Origin: Zingiber officinale
Lineage: Eukaryota; Streptophyta; Magnoliopsida; Zingiberales; Zingiberaceae
Reading direction: 5' to 3'
Length of the DNA stretch: 64,000 nucleotides
Assembly: GCF_018446385.1 (NCBI RefSeq)
Contig: NC_055988.1
Coordinates: 64,877,788 to 64,941,787 of the forward strand
Shown here one piece after another: positions 24,032 to 33,880 of this stretch (positions are counted from its first letter, which is position 1; each line of letters begins with the position of its first letter). The notes beneath the pieces were generated by a model. The model worked only from the letters and a program-made list of their open reading frames with translations. It ran no database searches and was not told the origin of the DNA. The translations under genes were made by a program, and so were the position numbers.

Positions 24032-26449
24032 TGTTGGTTGTTACTCGGAATATCGTACTGGTTCCCCTGTACAAAAATTTTGTACAAGTCCTGAACTTTT
24101 CCTAACAACCTATTGTGTTCTTTAGAAATTAAATTTCGAATCGCAAACAGAACTTAACATTATTGATTCCAAATTCAACTTATCTATTCTTAGTGGTTTA
24201 GACTTGGATCACAAATGATGCTTAACATTTTTGATCCAAATCCACCCATGTTTCAAATTCGATTAAATATTTATTTCAGAGATCGACTTCCAGGTTAAAT
24301 ATGGCGAGATACTAGGCATTCTTAGTTATGGGAGCATCTATCACTTCCTAGACAAAGCCTTTCAACGAAATTCAATATTTAATCTCCTTATAGTAACCCT
24401 AGGTTTAACCATTAAGAACAATCGAATCACAAGATCAAAAAAAAAACACAAAATTGAATCGTAAATTTGAAACCTAGAATCGTAAGCCTCTTGTGTTTGG
24501 TATTCAAAATCCATACAAAGAAAACTAGTATGATGCAGAATAATACTACTAGTTATACCTTTCCTTGTAAGCAACAACCTCTTGATCTTCTATTGTATTC
24601 CTCTTATTTTCTTGGACGTCATATGGGCGACGATCTACCAAGAAGAAAACCACCAAAGCTTTCCTTGCTTCCAAGTTTCGTCCACCACCACAATGCTCCA
24701 AGGGATGCTAGAAAACAATGCCTCCTTCCTCTACTTCTTCACCTCCAAGCTACCGGCCACCAAGTGCTCCATAAAGGAAGATGTCGCTGGCCACAATGAA
24801 GAAGAGAAAGAGAAGCGGTAGGGCCGGCCACCAAGGATGGAGGAGAGGAACAATAGAAAAGGTTGTGTGTCTCATGAAGGCACCCTCTCCCCCTCTTTTA
24901 TATTCCTTGGTGAATCCAAAAAAGGAAAGTTTTATAACAAAAATAAAACTTCCTTTAATTACTCTTTATTGGTCGGCCACCTCTTGTAAAACCAAACAAG
25001 GAAAGATTTTAAACAAAAATTAAAATCTCTCTTTTATAAATCTCTTTTGTGGTTGGCTATAAAAGGAACGTTTTATAAATTAAAATATCTCTCTTTTAAA
25101 TCCTTTTATGGATATCTATAAAAGATAAGCGATAAAAATAAAACTCCTTTTATATCATAATTACAAAAAGGAAAGTTTTGTCAAAAAATTAAAATCTTTC
25201 TTTCACATTATAGATAACTATAAATAAGGAAAGTTATCTAATCTCTCTTTTAATCCTTTGTAGAAAATCTATAAAAGGAAAGATTTTAAAAATTAAAACT
25301 CTCTTTTAAAACCATGTGGACGAAAACATAAAAGGAAAGATTTTATCAAATTTTTTTTTAATAAAATCCCTCTTCCCTTTTCACACTTGGCCGGCCCCTT
25401 GCTTGGGCACCAAGCAAGGCTTGGCCGGCCCTAGCTCAAGCACCAAGCTTGGCTTGGTCGGCCCCTTGCTTGGGCTCCAAGCAAGGATAGGGGTCGGCCC
25501 CTAGCATGGGCTAAGAGGCTAGGCTTTGGGTGGATATAAGGCTATATATAAGAGGCTACAATAGGGACCGAGAGGAGCAATTGGTTATGGTCTCCTGATG
25601 AACTTGAGCTTCCCGTGTTCGCCCTTAACACTCAGCTCAAGTTCATCAATAATAACTCATACCACTAAAGAGCCATTATTAAACTACCGCACCAATCCCA
25701 AATTACATTTTGGGCTCCTTCTTATCATGAGTGTGTTAGTCTCCCTGTATTTAAAATATTGAATGCCCACTAATTAAATGAGTTACTGACAACTCACTTT
25801 AATTAATATCTAGTTCAAGAGTAGTACCACTCAACCTTATTGTCATGTCGAACTAAGTCCACCTGCAGGGTTTACATGACAATCCTTATGAGCTCCTCTT
25901 GGGGGCATCATCAACCTAGATTCCTAGGACACAATTTCCTTCTATAATCAACAACACACACTATAAATAATATTATTTCCCAACTTATAGAGCCTATTGA
26001 TTTATCGAACTAAATCACACCCTTTGATAAATTAAAGAAATAAATATTAAGTATATGTGCTTGTTATTATATCAGGATTAAGAGCACACACTTCCATAAT
26101 AATAAAGGTCTTGTTCTTTTATTTAGTCAGTATAAAAAGAAACTACCTCAAATGGTCCTGCTCAATACACTCATAGTGTACTAGTGTAATTTTATAGTCA
26201 AGATAAACTAATACCAAATTACACTACGACTATTCTAATGGTTTGTTCCTATCCATATTAGTCGTGAGCTACTGTTTATAATTTATAAGGAACTAATAAT
26301 ATGATCTTCTGTGTATGACACCACACACCATGTTATCTACAATATAAATTAATTGAACAACTACACTTAGCATATAAATGTAGACATTTGACCAATGTGA
26401 TTCTTTTATATTTATACAAAAAACTAGACTTTTAGTATACACTTTAACA
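24032..26449 (-). repeat. 5' LTR of element O
   Basis: 2418 bp, from TGTTGGTTGT to ACTTTAACA on the plus strand. Its right two thirds match 7565-9238. It carries the terminal palindrome at about 24068 and the conserved folded element at about 24258-24395. Confidence 0.9.
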
Positions 26450-26788
26450 GTGTTGTCTTGGTAGATCATCGCCCATATGACATCCAAGAAAAGGAGAGGA
26501 ATACGATTGAAGATCAAGAGTTCTTTAGCTACGAAGAAAGGTACAACTAATTAATTAATTTTGCTGCGTAATTATTTTTGTTTTCTTCGTGTCAATTTTG
26601 GATATCGATTTTGAATATCAACACAAAAAGCCAGTGATCTTGTACTTCAATCAAGGTGTGTTTTGATCATTCAAGAACTTGCTTGATTGATCAAACACAT
26701 GTCTGATCGAACGTGCGGGTTGCTAGGAATAGTTCTGTACTTGTACAATTTTTTTGTACGGGAAATTTAAATAGAACGGAATTCTAGC
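26450..26788 (+). repeat. LTR fragment of a related copia family, opposite orientation
   Basis: 26455-26545 is the reverse complement of the Angela-like LTR segment around 24560-24650 (shared GGTAGATC, GAAGATCAAGAG). About 26738-26755 has a GTACAATTTTTTTGTAC palindrome like that near the LTR ends. It is truncated on the left where O inserted and ends near TTCTAGCA. It lies at the edge of the CACTA transposase remnant. Confidence 0.68.
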
Positions 26789-28085
26789 ACCCTTCACTAT
26801 CTTTGGGTTTGGTCTTCTACTATTTTCATCGACATCAAGAGTGAGTCTTTTACAAAGGATTCACATATATTTTCTTACATTTATGTTGTCTTTGGTTTTT
26901 CCATTGATATCCATCACTGTATTTATCATATTATTAAAAATATTCTTCTTAATATGCATTACATCGAGATTATGATGAATCAAATGACTAAACTAATATG
27001 CTAAATCCTAAAATATACTCTGTTTAGTCCGTTTATGTGTACTTCCATATTCATATGTTATACCATGTGGGTCTTCAACAACAAATGGAAAATTAACCAC
27101 TGGCCACCAAATCTGTTCACTAGTTAATCTCAATGGCAGAGGGGTTCTTTCAATTTTATTCTTAGTGAATTCATCTTTATTTCTTCTGAAAATATGATTT
27201 GGTGGTAAAAATTATCTATGCCAATCAAAATAACTCGTCTTCTTCTCATGTTTCAACCTGATTGAGTTTGATCTCTTCATACATATTGGGCACCCTAAAA
27301 TTCTAGTAGTACTCCAATCTGATATCATACCATAAGCCTTCTAGTCATTTATGCTCTAAAGAAGATCAACCTTCATTACAAACATCTAATTAGTTTGAAC
27401 ATCGTATGTAGGAAAAACCTTCATCCCATAATTATTTCAATTAAGCAAGCAGTGGTTGCATATAAACATCTATCAACTTTTTTGAATTTTAAGGCTAGAC
27501 ACAACCAAAGTTAAAAACATATATGATATTTTCATGTACATCCCAAGTGGAAGATTATACGGAGTTATGATAACTGGCCAACATGAATAATTTCTTCCTG
27601 ATTTGCCAAATGGAGCAAAACTATCAACACACAGACCTAATCTAAAATTTTGAATATTCTTTGTAAATTCTGAATATGTTCCATCAAAATTTTTCCATAC
27701 CTCTACATCTGATGGATGACACATTAACTTCTTTTCTATTTGATGATTTGCATGCCAAGTCATGTGTTCAGCAGTTGCCTTTGATGCATACAACCTTTGT
27801 AACCTAGGAGTTAAAGGAAAATAAAACATATGACTGTATGGTTTACGTCACTATTTATTCCTTCTGGTGCTCTTATACCTAGCTTAATTACAAAATTTAC
27901 AAACATCTGCATCTGTATCATCTCTCCAATGTAACATACAACGATCTCTGTAAGCATCAATTCTTTCCATTGGAAGACCTAATTCTTTCACTAGTTTTTT
28001 TATACTGTAAAAAATCAGAAGACAATATGTGATCATGTGGCAATGCCTCTTTAAAAGCTTGAAAAAATCATTAAAATAATCTTGC
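26789..28085 (-). pseudogene. TNP2-type CACTA transposase, central region
   Basis: Minus strand. 28085-27884 encodes KKLVKELGLPMERIDAYRD and CMLHWRDDTDADVCKFC. 27829-27473 encodes EHMTWHANHQIE, FRLGLCVDSFAPFGKSG and CWPVIITPYNLPLGMYMK, the Transposase_21 hallmark. Further left are degraded pieces matching the region around the HNLDVMHI motif (about 26980). Multiple stops and frameshifts are present. The normal protein binds subterminal repeats and carries out cut-and-paste transposition. The segment begins at the gag-only retroelement (TSD CTTGC) and ends at the LTR fragment at 26788. Confidence 0.83.
28081..28085. repeat. target site duplication CTTGC, left copy (second copy 32346-32350)
   Basis: CTTGC is directly outside both LTR ends. 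The transposase reading continues across the site when the element is removed. Confidence 0.93.
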
Positions 28086-29132
28086 TGTAGGACCGTTGGG
28101 TCGGCTAGAAGGGGGGGGGGGGGGGTTGAATAGCCCTGAAAAAAATCAAAACGCAAACACCCTTCTCGAACTCTTAGACCGACACTTGCATAAAATAAGA
28201 GAAATAAATAAAAGCAAAAAAGTAAAAGGCACACCGAGATTTACTTGGTTACAACCGGGAAGGTTGTTAATCCAAGAAAGCGTAGCACTAGTATCTCCTT
28301 CAGGCGGAGAAGCCTTTTACAGCAATGAAGCGCACAACAAAAGCTTAAAACAGAAAAGCGTACAAGTGTAGAAAGTATGCTTGAGTTCTCAGTTGAATTG
28401 TGAAGCTTCTGGACCATGGCTATATTTATAGCCTTGGTCGGGGTGCTTGGAAGGGTTCCGGGCGCCCTGGGGGGATAAAACTTATCCCCCAACGTTCAGA
28501 TCGAGTCAAAACTCGATCTGGTCAATTTTATTGCTCAGGGCGCCCTGGAGGGTTCCGGGCACCCCGGAGGGCTCTGGGCGCCCCGGACTGCTCCGGGCGC
28601 CCCGGAGCCCAAAGTCAACAGTTGTTGACTTTTTCATCCGGGACTTCTTCTCTGGTTCAGTCCCGCCTCGGTCTGGTTCTTCTCCTCCGGATCCACTCGC
28701 TTGGGTGATCTCTGCCATCCGGAATAGGGCTCACCCGAACCCAACTTCCGGTCTTCTCGAGCGTGCTTCCCTCCGGCTTCTCGTCCCTCGAAATTGTCGC
28801 GTGTTTCCTTCTCGTCCGCCAGCGTACTCATCCCCAGTCTTCGTCCCTCGGTCGTCGACCTTCTCGCTAGCTGCGTCTCTTGCTCCCTGAGCAATCTTCC
28901 GCACCGGCTTTCGTCCCTCGGAACCACCGCGCGCTTCCTTCTCGTCCGCCGGTGTACTCTTCCACAACGCCTCGTCCCTCGGACGCACAGCGTGCCGTCC
29001 TTCTCGCTAGCTGCGTCTTCCGCACGACTACCTGTGCTCCTAAGCTCCTGCACACTTAGACACAAGGTTAGAAACAACGCAGGACCTAACTTAACTTGTT
29101 GATCACACCAAAACAACCTTGGGGTTCCAACA
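28086..29132 (-). repeat. 3' LTR of gag-only element
   Basis: 1047 bp. It includes a pure G run of about 17 at 28110-28127 (only about 7 in the partner LTR) and GC-rich GGGCGCCCCGGAG repeats at about 28535-28612. Open frames here on both strands come from base composition. Confidence 0.92.
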
Positions 29133-29146
29133 ATCTCCCCCTTTTT
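29133..29146 (-). other. polypurine tract of gag-only element
   Basis: The minus strand reads AAAAGGGGGAGAT immediately before the LTR start TGTTGGAACC. Confidence 0.9.
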
Positions 29147-29816
29147 GGTGTGATCAACCCAAGTTAAGCTAGGGTCAAAACTAGACATAAAATTAGAACA
29201 AGTTATTGCAATAATGTGCAACAAAATTAAATTTCAAAAATTTTCAATTTTCAATTTCTACCTCCCCCTAGGCTTATACTAATTCTTCTCCCCCTTTGAT
29301 CACAAAAAAATGGGGTTTCAAGAAAAAAAATCTAAGGGTTAAAGACTTAGAAAATATTAAGATTCTTAAAAAAATTTCTAAAAGCTTTAAGCAGAAATTT
29401 TCAATGTCAAAACGGCTTTTAGTTTCAGGAAAAAGTTTTTCTAACTTAAAAGATTGATTTTTGAGAATTTTTCTAAGTTAAAAAAATCCTAAGTAAAAAT
29501 ATTTTTGAAATAAATTTTTAGAACTTTGAAAACAATCCTAAGTAAAAATTTCACTTCGGCAAGAAGTATTTTTCTAAGTATTAAAATATTTTGAAAAAAA
29601 TGTTAAAAAAAACTTTGAAAGCATTAATTAATTCTAATTTTAATGCTTTGACAGAAGTTAATTAAACATTTATTTCAATATTTTGGCTTCCAGGTCGTGG
29701 CGAGGCACTAGGCCTTCTTGGTTATTGGAGCAACAACCACTTCCTTAGACAAAGCCTCATAGAGAAATTCATTGTTTAACTTTCTCACTGAAAAGCGCTA
29801 ATTTTAATTTTAAAAC
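29147..29816 (-). other. 3' non-coding region of gag-only element
   Basis: AT-rich and non-coding. It holds the about 125-nt conserved folded element (29660-29785) that also occurs in the LTRs of the Angela-like elements. No pol remnant was seen. Confidence 0.78.
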
Positions 29817-31270
29817 TTAGACTAAGCAAGATTTAGGAACCCAATAAAGATTCCAGCCTACTTGATTGATTAAAAATTTCTTAGAGACATATTTTCTAGA
29901 AATATTCTTAATTTGTCCCGGGTGATATCTATAATACCAATTTAAATTTTTAAATTTTCTAGAATTAGATGAGCATGCATGGTTTTTCAAATTATCTACT
30001 TCAATTTTCAAATCATTATTTTCAAGTTTCAATTTTTCATTTTCTAATTTTGATTTATCTAATTCTTCTAGAGGGCAGGATTTCGCTAAAATTATTTTTA
30101 AATTTTTTATTTCTTTTTCTAATTTACAGCAGTCTTTAGTTAATAACTTAACAAATTTATAAAGTTTATCGGGAGGAAGAGAACGTACCTGACTTACCTT
30201 GTCGAGTTCATTTTCCGTGTCTCCCCCTGAACTACTGCTTTCTTCTGACGAAGCTCCCCCTTCATCGATGCTCTCAATGCTCATTTCGGAAGAGCTTGGC
30301 TCGCAGTCGTCGTCTTGATGACTTGCCATTAGAGCAAGTCCGGAGAATGCCTCGACCTCCGACTCCGACGACGTATCGTCCCACGTCGCTTTTAGGGATT
30401 TTCGCTTTTGGATAGGCTTCTTACCCTTTTCCTTGTTCTTGTTCTTCAGCTTGGGGCAATTGTCCTTGACGTGCCCTTCTTCGTCGCAGTGGTAGCAGCG
30501 GATCGTCCTTTTTTTCTTCCCCTGCCGATGGTTAGTAGATCCGGATTTACAAAGCTTCTTGAATCTTCTTACCATCATTACCATTTCCTCGTCATCGAGA
30601 GAAGATTCCGACTCTGGTTTGTCTCTCAAAGCTTTGAGGGCGACGTTGTTCTTGGGCTCCTTCATTCCTGCACATCTTGACTCATGCACTTCAAAAGTAG
30701 AAAAAAATTCTTCTAACGAGATCTTTTCTAAATCTTTAGAAATATAAAAGGTATCTACTAGTGATGCCCATTTTGAATTTCTAGGAAATGAATTTAGTGC
30801 GTACCTTAGCGAATCTCGGTTACTTACCGTTTCTCCGAGATTCGATAGTCCGGTGATGATCTCTTTGATTCTCGAGTGCAGGTGCGCGACTGTCTCGTCT
30901 TCCCCAAGTTGCAGGCTGGTGAGCTGATTCCGAAGCAGATCTCTTCTGGCGAGCTTGGCTTCTGAAGTCCCTTCGTGCAACTCGAGGAACTTTTCCCAAA
31001 GTTCCTTTGTCGAGTGGTATTGTCCGATTCTGTTGACTTCTTGAGGTGGAAGAACGCTTAGCAGATGGTATTCTGCTTTGCCGTTCGCCACGACTTCAGC
31101 CTACTCCTTTTTTGTCCATTGACATTTTTTCCTTACCTTCTGGAGCTACAAAACCGGATTCCATTGTTAGAGTTAATTCAAAGTCTATGGTAAAAAATAC
31201 CTGCATCAGATTCTTCCACGTAGCGAAATCTCCTCCATATTTCGGTGGGTGGATGCTTGGTCCGGCCATT
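29817..31270 (-). pseudogene. gag polyprotein of Sirevirus-like element (one frameshift near the N-terminus)
   Basis: The ATG is on the minus strand at 31270 and encodes MAGPSIHPPKYGGDFATWKN and about 35 further residues, then hits a stop near 31100. The rest continues in another frame from about 31091 to 29817 (424 codons). That part contains SVLPPQEVNRIGQYHSTKEL and LWEKFLELHEGTSEAKLARR (UBN2-type gag), a CCHC zinc knuckle CYHCDEEGHVKDNCPK at about residue 198, an acidic Ser/Glu-rich stretch and a coiled-coil rich in Lys, Leu and Glu. It ends WNLYWVPKSCLV and a stop, just where pol would normally begin. Function would be RNA packaging; a single frameshift spoils this copy. Confidence 0.87.
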
Positions 31271-31312
31271 ATCTTTGCTTCGATTGGCAGTTAGTCCTCT
31301 TGAAGCGTCTTG

Positions 31313-31324
31313 GCTCTGATACCA
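31313..31324 (-). other. primer binding site of gag-only element
   Basis: GCTCTGATACCA is the exact complement of TGGTATCAGAGC, two bases from the LTR at 31327. Confidence 0.92.
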
Positions 31325-31326
31325 CT

Positions 31327-32345
31327 TGTAGGACCGTTGGGCCGGCTAGAAGGGGGGGTTGAATAGCCCTGAAAAAAATCAAAACGCAAACACCCTTCTC
31401 GAACTCTTAGACCGACACTTGCATAAAATAAGAGAAATAAATAAAAGCAAAAAAGTAAAAGGCACACCGAGATTTACTTGGTTACAACCGGGAAGGTTGT
31501 TAATCCAAGAAAGCGTAGCACTAGTATCTCCTTCAGGCGGAGAAGCCTTTTACAGCAATGAAGCGCACAACAGAAGCTTAAAACAGAAAAGCGTACAAGT
31601 GTAGAAAGTATGCTTGAGTTCTCAGTTGAATTGTGAAGCTTCTGTACCAAGGCTATACTTATAGCCTTGGTCGGGGCGCCTGAAAGGGTTCCGGGCACCC
31701 TGGGAGGATAAAACTTATCCCCCAACGTTCAGATAGAGTCAAAACTCGATCTGGTCAATTTTACTGCTCAGGGTGCCCTGGAGGGTTCAGGGCGCCCCGG
31801 AGGGCTCCGGGCGCCCCGAAGCCCAAAATCAACAGTTGTTGACTTTTTTGTCCGGGACTTCTTCTCTGGTTCAGTCCCGCCTCGGTCCGGTTTTCTCCTC
31901 TGGATCCGCTCGTTTGGGTGATCTCTGCCATCCGGAATAGGGCTCACCCGAACCCAACTTCCGGCCTTCTCGAGTGTGCTTCCCTCCGGCTTCTCGTCCC
32001 TCGGAATTGCCATGTGTTTCCTTCTCGTCCGCCAGCGTACTCATCCACAGTCTTCATCCCTCGGTCGTCGACCTTCTCGCTAGCTGCGTCTCTTGCTCCC
32101 CGAGCAATCTTCCGCTCCGGCTTTTGTCCCTCGGAACCACCGCGCGCTTCCTTCTCGTCCGCCGGTGTACTCTTCCGCAGTGCCTCGTCCCTCGGACGCA
32201 CAGCTTGCCGTCCTTCTCGCTAGCTGCGTCTTCCGCTCGACTACCTATGCTCCTAAGCTCCTGCACACTTAAATACAAGGTTAGAAACAACGCAGGACCT
32301 AACTTAACTTGTTGATCACACCAAAACAACCTTGGGGTTCCAACA
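31327..32345 (-). repeat. 5' LTR of gag-only element
   Basis: 1019 bp, matching 28086-29132 closely, with scattered substitutions and shorter GC-rich repeats at about 31770-31820. Confidence 0.92.
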
Positions 32346-32833
32346 CTTGCAACACATTATACTTTGCCTTTACATTCAACAGTCTTGCAGTGAGAGATAA
32401 TTTAGTGTGAGTGCCACAATCATCCTATAATGGTTCATTAGTAACACTTAACACTTCTTGAAATTTAAGATATGTTTCATCAACACCTGGTACTTTTACC
32501 TCCTCCAAGGGTGATGCATAAGTAGTAAGCATTTGTTTAACTATTGGAGGAAAACTTGAACTTTACCATGCGTATCGGGATTGAAATTTTGACTTGTTGC
32601 ATCAATTACCATTTTTGATATAAATTTAACTAATTATAATAGCTCTTATCACCACTAACTAAGACTTGTATGTTTCATTCATAATCCTCATCAGATATGG
32701 ATGGGTCACCATAAGATGTCCAATTATAGTAATTTGTGGTAAAATCAAATCTACAAAGATGCTCTTTAACTTTATTGGAGGATAAAAATTTACCATTGTG
32801 ACACTTTCTACACAGACACCTTATAAAATTCTC
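32346..32833 (-). pseudogene. TNP2-type transposase, transposase-associated domain
   Basis: The minus strand of about 32833-32690 encodes NFIRCLCRKCHNGKFLSS, VKEHLCRFDFTTNYYNWTSY and GDPSISDEDYE, then a stop. This is the Cys-rich CxCxxC and YYxWxxHG-like region of the transposase-associated domain. The rest to 32346 is a degraded linker that continues at 28085 beyond the gag-only element. Confidence 0.78.
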
Positions 32834-33470
32834 TTTCGTTGAAGATGGAGAAGCCTCTTACACATTTTAATAGCTCAGAAAAGAACTAGGAAGTTAATAC
32901 AAAATTATTATTAAATTCCTAGATTTAGGGGTCTTTTTATAGCCCGTGGAAAAACCTATCTATTGCTCGAAGGCACCTTCAAGATGGTCCAAGGCTCCTT
33001 CAATAAGATAAGTTTTATCCGTCGAAGATAAAACTTTATCTTCGGCTAATGGCTATTGAAAGCACCTTCAAGCCTCTTGTGTGATGCTTCGGCTATCTCA
33101 ACAAGCTCAAAGGCTCCTCTAGCTGCTTCTGGCACACTCTAAAGTCAACTTTAGAGTTGACTTTTTTGTGCGCTCACTTGGGTGATGCTTCGGCTATATG
33201 GAATTGAGTTCACCCAAACCTAACTCCAGCCTTCTCCTTGAGTAGACTTTTTCCCTGGCTTCTCATCCCTCGAATGTCATGCATGTCCTTCTCATCCACC
33301 GGTGTACTCTTCCGCAGCTTCTCGTCCCTCGGATACATCGAGCACGTTGGCTCCCTTCTCGTGTCATCCTTCTCATCCATCTTCTACTCGACTTCTTGTG
33401 CTCTTAAATTCCTACACACTTAGATACAAGACATCAAAAACAAACATGACCTAACTTAATTTGATTGACC
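32834..33470 (-). repeat. old LTR related to the gag-only element's LTR (continues at 37140-37168)
   Basis: It aligns to the right three quarters of 28086-29132 (shared GGAGAAGCCT, TTCTCATCCCTCG and GTGTACTCTTCCGCAG, and the CTAACTTAATTTGAT end). It is much diverged and lacks the left end. The last about 30 bp (37140-37168) lie beyond the solo gypsy LTR, ending GTACTTACA. Confidence 0.72.
33466..33470. repeat. target site duplication TGACC, left copy (second copy 37135-37139)
   Basis: TGACC lies directly outside TATAACGACC (33471) and GGTCGTTACA (37134). Confidence 0.9.
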
Positions 33471-33654
33471 TATAACGACCCAAATTTCCTCATTTTGAGT
33501 CCCAAAAATAATTCAAAAATATTTAGAAATGCTATAGAAAAATTCTAGAGATTTTTAGAAATTTTTAAAGTATTTTTATACTATTTTTGGAGTTCGTTTG
33601 GTATTTTTACCAAGAGGAAGAAGTTTAAAAAATAATAATAAATATATATGTTGA

Positions 33655-33728
33655 AGCCGGGTTTTGAACCCAGGACCTCGGACCCGAACCAGGTTTTAAC
33701 CGAACTCAGCTAACCAATCGGTCTGCGA
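33655..33728 (-). other. tRNA-like segment 1 in solo LTR
   Basis: On the minus strand a TTAGCTGAGTTCGG A-box-like stretch is followed by GGGTTCAAAACCC, a B-box/T-arm-like stretch. The acceptor stem is not convincing, so this is tRNA-derived or tRNA-like, not a tRNA gene. Confidence 0.5.
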
Positions 33729-33804
33729 GAGTTTTGTTAATCAAATATGGAGTGAAATATATTTAAGCTATAGTTGGAACATTTAAAATAAATTGGAGAA
33801 AAAG

Positions 33805-33880
33805 GAGCGCGGTTGAGAATCGAAGCCCAGACCTGTGGCTTCGAGCAAAATCCAGCGGACCAACTGCGCTAGCGGTTGGT
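33805..33880 (-). other. tRNA-like segment 2 in solo LTR
   Basis: The minus strand has TAGCGCAGTTGG, a perfect match to the Pol III A-box consensus TRGCNNAGYNGG. About 30 nt later comes GGCTTCGATTCTC, close to the B-box. It lies in a tandem duplicate (about 150 bp) of segment 1. Confidence 0.58.

Larger units (their letters stand above)
3683..26449 (-). mobile_element. Angela-like Ty1-copia element O (host element, interrupted by three insertions)
   Basis: On the minus strand O runs from its 5' LTR (26449-24032) through PBS (24029-24018), leader, gag, protease, integrase and reverse transcriptase (22955-19671). It is then interrupted by element N, resumes as the reverse transcriptase end and RNase H (9879-9239), and ends in a 3' LTR (9238-7565, continuing at 3692-3683). 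That LTR is split by a solo gypsy LTR and truncated at the left by element A. Joining the two sides of each insertion restores the colinear order seen in the uninterrupted relatives. The flank at 26450-26454 (GTGTT) is the presumed target duplication; the other copy is outside the window. Confidence 0.88.
28086..32345 (-). mobile_element. gag-only, non-autonomous Sirevirus-like Ty1-copia element
   Basis: The 4260-bp element has LTRs 28086-29132 and 31327-32345 (TGTAGGACC to TTCCAACA on the plus strand), exact CTTGC duplications, a PBS (31313-31324) and a PPT (29133-29146). The 2.2 kb internal region contains one gag gene and no protease, integrase, RT or RNase H. The gag type and the 1.0 kb LTRs suggest the Sirevirus/Maximus group. 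It was presumably mobilised by a full-length relative. Confidence 0.9.

Noticed and set aside
28634..29224. 196-codon minus-strand open frame, and overlapping plus-strand frames at 28447-28890.
   Set aside because: They lie wholly inside the LTR of the gag-only element, on both strands at once, and are disrupted in the partner LTR. They result from GC-rich composition.
33805..33880. Functional tRNA gene.
   Set aside because: A- and B-boxes are recognisable, but acceptor and anticodon stems do not pair convincingly and the segment is part of an LTR.
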